Shown in pieces: positions 1 through 8,444 of a DNA stretch of 64,000 nt (position 1 is its first letter; each line of letters begins with the position of its first letter). Below the pieces are notes generated by a model. That model was given only the letters and a program-made list of their open reading frames with translations. It searched no databases and was not told where the DNA came from. The stretch spans positions 54,231 through 118,230 of the forward strand of contig CBDIHL010000033.1 in NCBI GenBank assembly GCA_965279125.1, given 5' to 3'. The translations under genes and the position numbers were made by a program. This DNA is from Dinoroseobacter sp965279125. Lineage in GTDB: Bacteria; Pseudomonadota; Alphaproteobacteria; Rhodobacterales; Rhodobacteraceae.

Positions 1-1
1 C

Positions 2-178
2 GGCGGGGTCTCTCCTGTGGGGCATCTCAGCCCGCCTCGGTGTTTCTTCGATCCCAAGCTGCTGGAATTTGCGGTGATCTATGCGGCTGCAGGCACGCCA
101 AAGCACATATTTGCGGTGAATTCAGCGGATTTGCAGCGGGTGACCGGGGCCCCAACGGCGCAGTTCTGCACGGGTTAG
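2..178 (+). CDS. YbaK/EbsC-type aminoacyl-tRNA editing protein, C-terminal fragment
   Basis: The reading frame is open from the window edge (frame 2) to a TAG at 176-178, giving 58 residues; the start lies outside the window. The residues GGVSPVGH, then a DPKLLEF stretch and YAAAGTPKHIF, match the C-terminal half of the YbaK/EbsC fold (prolyl-tRNA deacylase-like), where a GG(V/T)SPxGH loop lines the editing pocket and AAGTPxxxF follows. Such proteins hydrolyse mischarged aminoacyl-tRNAs such as Cys-tRNA(Pro). The family is judged from motif memory on a short fragment, so the exact substrate is not assigned. The region 179-329 behind it is AT-richer and has no further gene. Confidence 0.72.
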   Translation, partial: GGVSPVGHLSPPRCFFDPKLLEFAVIYAAAGTPKHIFAVNSADLQRVTGAPTAQFCTG

Positions 179-329
179 ATCACTTTCTTTCCCGTGATAT
201 CAAAGCATTATGCGAAAAAGTAAAAAAGATTAACATACACTCTTGCGCAACCTCGCCCATCTGCCCATCTATGTTAATGTGAAAGACATAAACATTCACA
301 CTCACACATACTCAACATGGAGCACTTAG

Positions 330-773
330 ATGAGCATCGCCCCTTCCCCCACCGCCCCCACCGTTTCGGGCTGGTTTTCCCGGACCGAGGCTTGGCTGGA
401 CAGCAAGGGCAAAGGCGCGTGGATCGCCGCTATGGTCCTTGGCTTTATCTTCTTCTGGCCCGTCGGTCTCGCCATTCTCGCTTATATGATTTGGAGCAAA
501 CGCATGTTTTCTGGCAAAGGCGCAGCGCGCCGCAGCTCTTCCCACGCACATGTGGGGTTTTCGTCCTCCGGCAACTCGGCCTTCGACGCGTATAAGGCCG
601 ACACCATTCAGCGCCTGCAAGACGAGCAGGATGCGTTTGAGGCCTTCCTCGAGCGCCTGCGCGAGGCCAAAGACAAAACCGAGTTCGACCAGTTCATGGA
701 TGACCGCGCCCGCAAAGCGGCTGTCCCGACCACTGGCGATCCCATGGACGCCCCGGCCCCGCACCAAGGGTAA
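330..773 (+). CDS. DUF2852 small membrane protein
   Basis: 147 residues. One hydrophobic segment at about residues 30-53 (WIAAMVLGFIFFWPVGLAILAYMIW) predicts a single membrane span. It is followed by a basic, Ser-rich linker and an acidic C-terminal helix (about 85-130, rich in Asp, Glu, Gln and Phe) that probably lies in the cytoplasm. This arrangement and length fit the alphaproteobacterial DUF2852 family, whose function is unknown. The ATG at 330 is preceded by a GGAG at a slightly long spacing. The gene stands alone and ends at a strong terminator at 822-848. Confidence 0.8.
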   Translation: MSIAPSPTAPTVSGWFSRTEAWLDSKGKGAWIAAMVLGFIFFWPVGLAILAYMIWSKRMFSGKGAARRSSSHAHVGFSSSGNSAFDAYKADTIQRLQDEQDAFEAFLERLREAKDKTEFDQFMDDRARKAAVPTTGDPMDAPAPHQG

Positions 774-821
774 GCCCCGGACAGGTCAGACCCGCACCAC
801 CCCAGCGCCCTGACCTGCGCC

Positions 822-848
822 AAAGGCCCGCTGCCCCGGCGGGCCTTT
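822..848 (+). terminator. Terminator hairpin after the DUF2852 gene
   Basis: Ten-base arms AAAGGCCCGC and GCGGGCCTTT are separated by a seven-base loop. The 3' arm ends in TTT, but there is no longer U-tract, so termination strength is uncertain. Confidence 0.75.
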
Positions 849-891
849 GCACATCCCTAAAGCGACCCTATCTGCTAAAGAGACACATCAG

Positions 892-1362
892 ATGACCCCT
901 ATATATACGAGCGCCACACCCGCCATGACCCGCCTTCCCGACCCGCATCACCATGCCGACCTCTACGAAGGCGTGTCCTTTAAGCGCCTTGTGGCTTGGG
1001 TCGTGGACGTGGTTCTGACCGCGCTGATCACGGCCGCGCTTGTCCCGTTCACGCTGTTTACCGCGCTGTTTTATCTGCCACTTCTCTATCTGGTGGTCAG
1101 CTTCGTGTACCGCTGGATCACCATCGCGCGTGGCTCGGCCACCCCCGGTATGCGTCTGGCCGCGATCGAGCTGCGCAACCGCGATGGCAACCGTCTGGAT
1201 GCAGGCGAAGCGGCCTTGCACACCTTGGGCTATTCGCTGTCCTTTGCGATTTTTCCCGCCCAGATCGTATCCGTCGCCCTGATGATGATTTCCGAGCGCG
1301 GCCAGGGTCTGACCGACCACATCATCGGCACCGCCATGCTGAACCGGCGCGCAGTGTCCTGA
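892..1362 (+). CDS. RDD family membrane protein
   Basis: 156 residues from the ATG at 892; an upstream in-frame TTG lies inside the preceding terminator and was not chosen. The protein has the RDD layout: a first span after FKRLVAWVVDVVLTALI (the R..D pair of the family), a second hydrophobic segment ending in YRW, then a loop with SATPGMRLAAIELR, and a last span before QGLTDHIIGTAML. RDD proteins are three- or four-span inner-membrane proteins; some act in Na+/H+ exchange or accompany secretion genes, but no specific role can be read here. It lies about 110 bases before bpt on the same strand. Confidence 0.85.
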   Translation: MTPIYTSATPAMTRLPDPHHHADLYEGVSFKRLVAWVVDVVLTALITAALVPFTLFTALFYLPLLYLVVSFVYRWITIARGSATPGMRLAAIELRNRDGNRLDAGEAALHTLGYSLSFAIFPAQIVSVALMMISERGQGLTDHIIGTAMLNRRAVS

Positions 1363-1470
1363 GGTAAGACCCGAGCGCGGCCAAAATCGCCGCACCCTCG
1401 CCATAAAAAGCGGATTGGCGAGGGCGAAGTGGCTTGCTAGGCTCTGCGAGATCAAACAGACCGAGACCTC

Positions 1471-2298
1471 ATGCGCCACACCCTTCCCCTCGCCCCACAG
1501 TTCTACGTGACGGCCCCTCAGCCCTGCCCCTATCTGGCCGGGCGGATGGAGCGGAAGTTGTTTACCGCGCTGCAAGGCGATCAGGCGAGTTTGCTGAACG
1601 ACAGCCTGTCCAAGCAGGGGTTTCGCCGCTCTCAGAATGTGCTTTACCGCCCGTCTTGTGCCGATTGCACGGCCTGCCTCTCCGCGCGTATCCGGGTTGA
1701 TGATTTCAAGCCATCGCGCAGCCAAAGGCGCACGCTCACCCGCAATACCGAGCTGCGTCGCGAGGCCACCAGCCCTTGGGCAACCGAGGATCAGTACGAG
1801 CTGTTTCGCAGATATCTCGACTCGCGCCACGCCGATGGCGGCATGGCGGATATGGATATTTTCGAGTTTGCCGCGATGATCGAGGAAACCCCGGTCCGCT
1901 CGCGCCTGATCGAGTATTCGGACAAGAATGAAGACGGAGGCCGCGATCTGGTCGCCGTGTGCCTGACGGATGTGCTCGATGACGGGCTGAGCATGGTCTA
2001 CAGTTTTTATGACCCGGATCGGCCGAAATCCTCGCTCGGCACGCATATCATCCTCGATCATGTGCAAATCGCGCGCGAGGCCGGTCTGCCTTATGTGTAT
2101 CTGGGCTATTGGGTGCCGGGCAGCCCGAAGATGGGCTACAAGGCAGGGTTTTCAGCGCTCGAGATCTACAAGAATGGCAACTGGATCGATATTGGCGATC
2201 CAGCCTCGCACGGCACCGATCTTCACCCCTTGCAGGTCGAGCCGATTTCAGAACAGGTCGCCCAGATCACCCTGCCCGACCTGCGCGGACCGCGCTAA
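1471..2298 (+). CDS. bpt: Aspartate/glutamate leucyltransferase (Bpt)
   Basis: 275 residues, typical for the bacterial Ate1-like aminoacyl-tRNA-protein transferase Bpt. It attaches leucine from Leu-tRNA to N-terminal Asp or Glu, creating an N-degron for ClpS/ClpAP. Family marks seen are the N-terminal PQPCPYL segment with CADCTACLSAR, which supplies a cysteine cluster like that of Ate1 proteins, and the C-terminal block YDPD, SLGTHIILDHVQIA, YLGYWVPGSPKMGYKA. The ATG at 1471 begins MRHTLPLAPQFY, a usual N-terminus. It is convergent with dctD, only 12 bases apart. Confidence 0.93.
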   Translation: MRHTLPLAPQFYVTAPQPCPYLAGRMERKLFTALQGDQASLLNDSLSKQGFRRSQNVLYRPSCADCTACLSARIRVDDFKPSRSQRRTLTRNTELRREATSPWATEDQYELFRRYLDSRHADGGMADMDIFEFAAMIEETPVRSRLIEYSDKNEDGGRDLVAVCLTDVLDDGLSMVYSFYDPDRPKSSLGTHIILDHVQIAREAGLPYVYLGYWVPGSPKMGYKAGFSALEIYKNGNWIDIGDPASHGTDLHPLQVEPISEQVAQITLPDLRGPR

Positions 2299-2310
2299 GC
2301 GCCGCCACGC

Positions 2311-3657
2311 TCACAAATAGTTCGACCGGCTCAACCCATACTTCGCCATCTTCTCGTTCAGGGTGCGGCGCGGCAGGCACAGCTCGTCCATCACCGATGC
2401 GATAGAGCCCTTGTGGCGGCGCATCGTGTTGTCGATCAGCATCCGCTCGAACGCCTCCACATACTCCTTCAGCGGCTTGCCTTCTGTCACAATCGTCGGG
2501 GACAATTCGGCGGCTTCGGGGGTCAGCAATGCCGCAATCGTGCCGCTGCCGCGACGGGCCTGCAAGACCGCGCGCTCGGCGATATTGATCAGTTGGCGCA
2601 CATTGCCGGGCCACGGCGCTTGCACCAATTGCGCCGCCTCCTGCGCGCTGACATGGGGGGCATCGCAGCCGTATTCCTCAGCAAACTGTTCGGTCATATG
2701 GGTGAATAGCGTCAGGATATCCTCGCCGCGCTGGCGCAAGGGCGGCACGGCAATCCGCATCGCCGCCAAGCGGTAGAACAGATCCGGGCGCAGGATTTCC
2801 TCGGTCGTTTTGTCGGCATCTGTCAGATTGCACACAGCCACGATCCGCGTCTCGGCGCTGGCCCCTTGCGCGTTCAGCACCGCCAGAAGCCGGGCTTGCA
2901 AACTGGGCGACAGGGCCTCCACATCTTCCAGACATAAAGTGCCGCCGCGCGCCTGTTCCACCAAAGGCAAAGGCGCATCGGGCGCATCACCGCCAAACAA
3001 AAGCGCGCCCAGACTGGCTTCGTCTTCGGCCAAGCAGCTTTGCACGATAAACTTGCGCCCCTGACGCGGCCCAACCGCATGGAGCGCATGGGCAACCAGG
3101 CTCTTGCCCGTGCCCGTCTCGCCCTCGATCAGCACATGCCCATCGGCTTGACCGAGATCGAGGATATCTTCGCGCAACCGCTCCATCGCCGGCGACGCCC
3201 CAATCAGCTTGCGCATCAAGACCGTTCCATCAGACAACTCGCGCCGCAAGGTGCGGTTATCCAGCGTCAGCCGCCGTGCCTCGGACGCGCGTTTGGCGAG
3301 ATCCGTCATCCGGTCGGGGTTGAACGGCTTTTCCATGAAATCATAGGCCCCGATCCGCATCGCATCGACGGCCATCGGCACATCACCATGCCCGGTGATC
3401 AGGATCACCGGCAGCGCACTGTCCAGCCCCATCAAGCGCTTCAAAAACGCCATCCCGTCCATGCCGGGCATCCGGATATCGCTGATCACGATGCCCGGAT
3501 AGCCTGGTCCGATGACCTTCAAGGCCTCCTCCGCCGAGGGATAGGTTTCGGTCTCGAACCCCGAAAGGGCCAGCCATTGGCTGATCGATTGGCGCATATC
3601 CTGCTCGTCATCGACAATCGCGATGCGCATGGGGTCCGGGGTGGGAAGTTCGGCCAT
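2311..3657 (-). CDS. dctD: NtrC/DctD-type response regulator lacking the GAFTGA loop
   Basis: 448 residues. It has an N-terminal receiver (acidic pocket D16/D17, phospho-acceptor D60 in ISDIRMPGMDG, KPF lysine near residue 108), a central AAA+ domain with Walker A GETGTGKS, and a C-terminal Fis-type helix-turn-helix (SIASVMDELCLPRRTLNEKMAKYGL). Compared with sigma-54 activators, the stretch after Walker A is shortened and the GAFTGA loop that contacts sigma-54 is absent; only LLFGGDAPDAP remains. The Walker B region reads GGTLCLEDVE, not the usual GGTLFLDE. The gene starts two bases after dctB on the same strand, so the two form an operon. The C4-dicarboxylate role is inferred from DctB/DctD similarity; no dctPQM genes are in the window. 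Confidence 0.85.
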   Translation of the reverse strand: MAELPTPDPMRIAIVDDEQDMRQSISQWLALSGFETETYPSAEEALKVIGPGYPGIVISDIRMPGMDGMAFLKRLMGLDSALPVILITGHGDVPMAVDAMRIGAYDFMEKPFNPDRMTDLAKRASEARRLTLDNRTLRRELSDGTVLMRKLIGASPAMERLREDILDLGQADGHVLIEGETGTGKSLVAHALHAVGPRQGRKFIVQSCLAEDEASLGALLFGGDAPDAPLPLVEQARGGTLCLEDVEALSPSLQARLLAVLNAQGASAETRIVAVCNLTDADKTTEEILRPDLFYRLAAMRIAVPPLRQRGEDILTLFTHMTEQFAEEYGCDAPHVSAQEAAQLVQAPWPGNVRQLINIAERAVLQARRGSGTIAALLTPEAAELSPTIVTEGKPLKEYVEAFERMLIDNTMRRHKGSIASVMDELCLPRRTLNEKMAKYGLSRSNYL

Positions 3658-3659
3658 TG

Positions 3660-5474
3660 TCAGGCTCCTATCGCGGAGGGCGCGCGTGTCTGCGTGCCCG
3701 TCGTCAAAACTGGAAGGCGCATCTCGAAGACGGCACCACCGCCTTCGACATTACGGGCGGTCATCCGACCCCCATGATCGCTGACGATGCTGCTGGAAAT
3801 CGCCAGACCAAGCCCGACCCCATCGCCGGGGCGTTTGGTGGTAAAGAAGGGCTCAAAGAGCTGGTCGAGGTCCTCGATCCCATTGCCATTGTCGCGCACG
3901 GTCAGACTGACCGTCTCGCCGGTGCTCAGCAGCATATCAATCTGTGGATTGCGCACGGATTGGGTGGCATCAAGGGCGTTTCGCAACAGGTTAACGATCA
4001 CCTGCTCGATGCGAATGCGGTCGCCCATCACCATCACCGGCACCTTGGGGAGCGAGCGGGTGATTTCCACATGGCGCTGTTTCAACTGCGGCTCCATCAT
4101 GCCGAGCGCGCCTGAGACCGCTTCGCGCAGATCCACCGGGCTGAACGCGTCCTCGCCCTTGCGCGCATAGCTTTTGAGTTGCCGCGTGATCGATCCCATG
4201 CGGTCAATCAGGTCGTCGATGCGCGCGAAGGACGAGGCCGATTCCTCGGATCGCCCCCTTTGCAACAACAACTTCGCGCCCGCCAGATAGGTCTTCATCG
4301 CCGCCAAGGGCTGGTTCAACTCGTGACTCACCGCCGCCGACATCTCGCCCAAAGCCGCCAATTTCTGCGATTGCGCCAAGGTCTGCTCGGCCACCGCCAA
4401 GTTCCGCTCGGCCGCTTCGCGTTCGGCAATCTCGCGCTGCAAACGGTCGTTGAGCGCGCGCAACTCCACCGACTCGCGCTGGAAAAACAGCGCCTCCGAG
4501 ACCGCGCGGCGGCTCAGGAAATAAAAGCCCACCGCCAACAGGATCGCAAAGCCCATAATCTCGAGCGCGATCACCGCATTCACCCGCTCACGCACGCTGG
4601 CATAGGTCACAAAACTGGTCAGCCGCCAGCCGCGAAACGGGATCAGGGTATCAAGCTGCAACACCGCCTCGCCCGCCAGATAGGTTTGCGGCCCGAGGCC
4701 CGGACTGGTCCAATCCTGGGTTGTCTGAAAGGCGCGCGCGATGGCCGAGGGCGGTGATTGGGTGGCCAAAGCCTCCTCCACCGTGCGCCCGCGCCAGCGC
4801 GATTCCGTCGCCAGGATCACCTGGCCTGTGCTGTCGGTGATCAAGATCGCGTCCGAGGCCCCGCGCCACCGGGTTTCCAGCTTGGCCAGATCGACCTCGA
4901 CCACGATGACACCGATGCCGCGCTGCGCATTTTCGATCTTGCGCGAGAACTGAAAACCGAAATCGCCATTATCCGCCTCGGTGACGGTGAAAACCGTGCC
5001 CGCGGCGCGCAAAGCCTCCACATAGGCGGGTGTGTTGCGCGAGGTTTCTCCAAGGCGCGTGCGATCGGTTGCCGCCACGACCCGCCCCTCATCATTGATC
5101 AGCATCAGCGAGGCTGCCCCGATCTCGTCGCGCAGCGAGATAAGACGCTGAGACGTGGCGACATAATCGCTGGAGTTCAGCGCCGAGATCATCACCGGAT
5201 CGCGCGACAGCAACAGCGGCACGGTCGAGTTGCGCTGCACCTCCGACACAATTGCATTGGCGTAAAGCGACACACGCAGCTCGGCCCGGTTGCGGGTGTC
5301 TTGGGTAAAGCGTTCGGTCAGCCATATATTCGTAACCGCGACCGCCCCGATACACATCAGCACAATGACGCCGAGCCCGACACGCATAATCCAGCGCACA
5401 CGCACATCCGGTCCATCACTGGGACCAGCATCACTGGGGCGCAATCGCCCATCCGTGTCGAGAAAACCGCTCAT
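3660..5474 (-). CDS. dctB: DctB-type sensor histidine kinase
   Basis: 604 residues. The N-terminal span at about 31-51 (VGLGVIVLMCIGAVAVTNIWL) and a second span near 300-320 enclose a periplasmic double-PAS-like sensor domain, as in DctB of rhizobia, which senses C4-dicarboxylates. A coiled coil (about 325-375, rich in Glu, Arg and Ala) leads to the dimerisation/phosphoacceptor helix SHELNQPLAAMKTYLAG with His384. The ATPase domain shows the N box NLLRNALDA, DNGNGI and the GVGLGLAIS loop. It probably phosphorylates the adjacent DctD-like regulator. The ATG at 5474 gives the cytoplasmic N-terminus expected before span 1. The ligand is inferred from family only. Confidence 0.87.
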   Translation of the reverse strand: MSGFLDTDGRLRPSDAGPSDGPDVRVRWIMRVGLGVIVLMCIGAVAVTNIWLTERFTQDTRNRAELRVSLYANAIVSEVQRNSTVPLLLSRDPVMISALNSSDYVATSQRLISLRDEIGAASLMLINDEGRVVAATDRTRLGETSRNTPAYVEALRAAGTVFTVTEADNGDFGFQFSRKIENAQRGIGVIVVEVDLAKLETRWRGASDAILITDSTGQVILATESRWRGRTVEEALATQSPPSAIARAFQTTQDWTSPGLGPQTYLAGEAVLQLDTLIPFRGWRLTSFVTYASVRERVNAVIALEIMGFAILLAVGFYFLSRRAVSEALFFQRESVELRALNDRLQREIAEREAAERNLAVAEQTLAQSQKLAALGEMSAAVSHELNQPLAAMKTYLAGAKLLLQRGRSEESASSFARIDDLIDRMGSITRQLKSYARKGEDAFSPVDLREAVSGALGMMEPQLKQRHVEITRSLPKVPVMVMGDRIRIEQVIVNLLRNALDATQSVRNPQIDMLLSTGETVSLTVRDNGNGIEDLDQLFEPFFTTKRPGDGVGLGLAISSSIVSDHGGRMTARNVEGGGAVFEMRLPVLTTGTQTRAPSAIGA

Positions 5475-5582
5475 GAAGAAAGACTAAGCACGCAGGCAAG
5501 CCGCCTCAAGACATGCAGGCGTGAAGGCCTGCGCTGCGGCGGGAAGACGCCTGCGCTAGCAGCGCTCCGAGGCGCTCGGGGA

Positions 5583-6251
5583 TCAGGCCGCAACCAACGC
5601 GCCTGCAAGTCCCGCAAACATCGCAGCCCCGTCCGTCGCACCCGTGGCCGCGTCCACCGCCCGTTCAGGATGCGGCATCAAGCCAAGGACACGGCGGTTT
5701 TCCGACAGGATACCGGCAATATCGCGGGCCGAGCCGTTGGGATTGTCCAGATACCGAAACGCCACGCGCCCCTCGCCTTCAAGCCGGTCGAGCGTAGCTG
5801 CATCGGCGGTGTAATTCCCGTCATGATGGGCAATCGGAAAGCTGACCTCGACCCCCTTGCCATAGCCATCAAGGAACGCAGATGTCTCAGCTTCGACCCG
5901 CAACCCCACGGGTTTGCATAGAAATTTCAGCTTCGCATTGCGCATCAACGCCCCTGGCAGCAGACCCGCTTCCAGCATCACCTGAAAGCCGTTGCAGATG
6001 CCTAAGACATGCCCGCCATCTTGCGCGAATTTCGCGACAGGCGCCATCACCGGCGCACGTGCTGCAATCGCGCCGCAACGCAGGTAGTCGCCATGGGAAA
6101 ACCCACCCGGCAGCCCAACGATATCAACGCGGTCCGGCAGCACCGTGTCCTTGTGCCAAACCTTAACAACCTCGAACCCGGCTTGGGCAAAGGCCACGCT
6201 TAGGTCGCGGTCACAGTTTGATCCGGGAAATGTAATGACGGCAGCGCGCAT
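5583..6251 (-). CDS. purQ: Phosphoribosylformylglycinamidine synthase subunit PurQ
   Basis: 222 residues from the ATG at 6251 (MRAAVITFPGSNCDRD); the frame is open further upstream but that part overlaps the preceding gene and is not conserved in character. It is the class I glutamine amidotransferase subunit supplying ammonia to PurL for FGAM synthesis in purine biosynthesis. Visible motifs are the FPGSNCDRD start, GLPGGFSHGDYLRCGA, the nucleophile cysteine in GICNGFQ, and the His-Glu pair in LMPHPERAVD. It lies in the order purC-purS-ADH-purQ, 10 bases after the dehydrogenase stop, so it is probably cotranscribed with it. Confidence 0.95.
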   Translation of the reverse strand: MRAAVITFPGSNCDRDLSVAFAQAGFEVVKVWHKDTVLPDRVDIVGLPGGFSHGDYLRCGAIAARAPVMAPVAKFAQDGGHVLGICNGFQVMLEAGLLPGALMRNAKLKFLCKPVGLRVEAETSAFLDGYGKGVEVSFPIAHHDGNYTADAATLDRLEGEGRVAFRYLDNPNGSARDIAGILSENRRVLGLMPHPERAVDAATGATDGAAMFAGLAGALVAA

Positions 6252-6261
6252 GGGCAGGCTC

Positions 6262-7299
6262 CTAGGTCTGGAAGTCGGTGACGACGGCAACGCCGGGCGA
6301 TGTGGGTCCGTTGAACGCGGCGAGCTCGGCACTGACATCGCTCAGACGAACCTCGCGCGCGATCAGCGGCGACATATCCACCACCCCGCGCGTGATCAGG
6401 TCCAGCAGTGACGGATAGCGCCAGCTGGGCATCCCGCGCGACGCGTAGAGCGCCAGATTGCCCATATAGACCGCGTTCATATTCACATCCATGCGCGCGG
6501 TATGGCCCACAGGCATGCCGAGCTGCACATGGCGACCCAAGGGGCGCAGACACTCGATTGAGGCATTGACCGTCTCGGGAATACCAAGCGCTTCGACACT
6601 GACATGCGCGCCGCCGCCGGTGATCTCGCGGATGCGCGCGGCGGTCTCGCCCTCGCCCGCATTCACCACAGCTTCGGCCCCCAAGCCCTTGGCATGTGTC
6701 AGCTTTTCCTCAACGACATCGACGCAGACAACCCGCGCGCCCAAAGCCTGCGCCAGCAAGAGCGCCGACAGCCCCACGCCGCCCGTCCCATGCACCGCAA
6801 CCCATTCGCCCGCCTGCACAGCCGCGCGCCCGGTCAGCCCGTGCCATGCGGTTGTGACGCGACAGCCCAGCCCAGCGGCCACCACGGGCGACAGAGTTTC
6901 AGGCAAGCGCGACAGGTTATGATCAAACGGAACGGCCACGAATTCGGCAAACGCGCCCGGCTCGACAAAGCCCGGAAGGCGCTGGTTGGGACAGGTGTTC
7001 TGGACGCCCGATTGGCACGCAGGACAAGTCCCACACGCCAGAATGAACGGAGCGACCAGCACATCTCCCACCGCCCAAGTGGCGCGCGGTCCGGCCTCGA
7101 CAACCTCGCCACAATACTCATGGCCCTGGATCTGGCCCGGCTTGACGCGCGGATGCTCGCCCTGCCAGCCATGCCAGTCGCTGCGACACACACCGCAGGC
7201 CAGCACGCGCAAGACAACGCCGTCCTCGGGACATGCGGGCATCGCGACATCTTCCAGCGACAAGGGCGCCTGATAGGTCCGCAGGACGGCGGCGCGCAT
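6262..7299 (-). CDS. Zinc-dependent alcohol dehydrogenase (MDR family)
   Basis: 345 residues from the ATG at 7299. Catalytic-zinc ligands are visible in CGVCRSDWHGW and GHEYCGEV; the structural-zinc lobe is CGTCPACQSGVQNTC; the Rossmann NAD(P) site follows in HGTGGVGLSALLLAQALGARVV. This is a class III-like medium-chain dehydrogenase/reductase acting on an unidentified alcohol. Its position is unusual: it sits between purS and purQ, with its ATG overlapping the purS stop (TAATG) and only 10 bases to purQ, so it is transcribed with purine genes. The sequence gives no sign of a role in purine synthesis. Confidence 0.88.
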   Translation of the reverse strand: MRAAVLRTYQAPLSLEDVAMPACPEDGVVLRVLACGVCRSDWHGWQGEHPRVKPGQIQGHEYCGEVVEAGPRATWAVGDVLVAPFILACGTCPACQSGVQNTCPNQRLPGFVEPGAFAEFVAVPFDHNLSRLPETLSPVVAAGLGCRVTTAWHGLTGRAAVQAGEWVAVHGTGGVGLSALLLAQALGARVVCVDVVEEKLTHAKGLGAEAVVNAGEGETAARIREITGGGAHVSVEALGIPETVNASIECLRPLGRHVQLGMPVGHTARMDVNMNAVYMGNLALYASRGMPSWRYPSLLDLITRGVVDMSPLIAREVRLSDVSAELAAFNGPTSPGVAVVTDFQT

Positions 7300-7529
7300 T
7301 AGCCCATCTCCACCCGGTAACTCTCGATCACTGTATTCGCGAGCAGCTTGTCGCACATCGAAGCCACCTCCGCCTCCGTGGTGCCATCGGCCAAGTCCAG
7401 CTCGATCACCTTGCCTTGGCGCACACCGCCCACGCCCTCAAACCCCAGCGCGCCCAGCGCGTGGCGCACAGCCTCGCCTTGCGGGTCCAGAACGCCGTCT
7501 TTCAGCATCACGGTTACGGTGGCTTTCAT
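7299..7529 (-). CDS. purS: Phosphoribosylformylglycinamidine synthase subunit PurS
   Basis: 76 residues, the usual PurS size. It starts MKATVTVMLKDGVLDPQGEAV, the signature of this small ferredoxin-like subunit that bridges PurL and PurQ in the three-part FGAM synthetase. The stop overlaps the start of the downstream dehydrogenase gene, and purC ends 45 bases upstream, so purC, purS, the dehydrogenase and purQ are read as one transcript. The spacer before the gene carries the recurring GAGTATTTTT...AGCAAGAAAA motif discussed in the findings. Confidence 0.94.
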   Translation of the reverse strand: MKATVTVMLKDGVLDPQGEAVRHALGALGFEGVGGVRQGKVIELDLADGTTEAEVASMCDKLLANTVIESYRVEMG

Positions 7530-7574
7530 CGCAAAGGCCCCTTTTTCTTGCTAAAAATACTCAAATCCAACGGA

Positions 7575-8336
7575 TCAATTGATCAAAGTCGGTTTCGTCA
7601 TCTGGGTGGCATTGGATGGCATCACACCAAGGCGCTTGGCGACTTCCGTGTAGGCATCGGCCAAATCGCCAAGGTCTTGGCGAAACACATCTTTGTCCAG
7701 CTTGGTGCCCGTCTTCATGTCCCAAAGGCGGCACGAATCCGGGCTGATCTCGTCGGCAATGATCAGGCGCATGAAGTCGTTGTCCCAAAGCCGTCCAATC
7801 TCGATCTTGAAATCCACCAGCTTGATCCCGACGCCCAGCATCAGGCCCGACATAAAGTCGTTCACCCGCACCGCGAGGGCCACCATATCGTCCAAGTCCT
7901 GATGCGTGGCCCAGCCAAAGGCGAGGATATGCTCTTCGCTGACCAAAGGATCGCCGAGGCTGTCGTCCTTGTAGCAAAACTCGATGATAGGGCGGGGCAG
8001 CGGCGTACCCTCTTCCAGACCCAGCCGCTTGCAGATCGTGCCAGCGGCGACATTGCGCACGATGACCTCCAGCGGGATGATCTCGACCTGCCGGATCAGT
8101 TGCTCGCGCATGTTCAGGCGGCGGATAAAGTGCGTCGGCACCCCGATCTGACCGAGGCCTTCCATGAAAAATTCGCTGAGGCGGTTGTTCAAGACACCCT
8201 TGCCCTCGATCACAGCCTTTTTCTCGGCGTTGAACGCGGTGGCATCGTCCTTGAAGTACTGCACAAACGTGCCCGGCTCCGGGCCTTCATAGAGGATCTT
8301 GGCTTTGCCTTCGTAAATCTTCTTGCGGCGGGCCAT
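7575..8336 (-). CDS. purC: Phosphoribosylaminoimidazole-succinocarboxamide synthase
   Basis: 253 residues from the ATG at 8336 (MARRKKIYEGKAKILYEG); the upstream extension has no family character. SAICAR synthetase condenses CAIR with aspartate using ATP in purine synthesis. Motifs seen are YEGKAKILYEGPEPGT (glycine-rich nucleotide loop), VEIIPLEVIVRNVAAGT, LVSEEHILAFG, and the substrate-binding ISPDSCRLWD and KDVFRQDLG segments. It is the first gene of the purC-purS-ADH-purQ transcript. The 108 bases upstream hold no gene and should contain the promoter. Confidence 0.96.
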   Translation of the reverse strand: MARRKKIYEGKAKILYEGPEPGTFVQYFKDDATAFNAEKKAVIEGKGVLNNRLSEFFMEGLGQIGVPTHFIRRLNMREQLIRQVEIIPLEVIVRNVAAGTICKRLGLEEGTPLPRPIIEFCYKDDSLGDPLVSEEHILAFGWATHQDLDDMVALAVRVNDFMSGLMLGVGIKLVDFKIEIGRLWDNDFMRLIIADEISPDSCRLWDMKTGTKLDKDVFRQDLGDLADAYTEVAKRLGVMPSNATQMTKPTLIN

Positions 8337-8444
8337 GGCAGCGCACTCCGGGGAAAAGCAACAAGCGCGCCCGTGGGCCTTCCCCAAGACCCCCAAGACA
8401 CGCCTCGGCTATAGGCCAAGCGATACGGTGCTGCCAAGATGGCG

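Noticed and set aside
40..282. An 80-codon open frame on the plus strand at the window start
   Set aside because: It overlaps the YbaK-like reading frame, which has recognisable motifs; this frame has none.
868..2067. Long minus-strand open frame of about 400 codons
   Set aside because: Antisense to RDD and bpt genes, Arg/His-rich composition, no family motifs; a shadow caused by GC-rich codon use.
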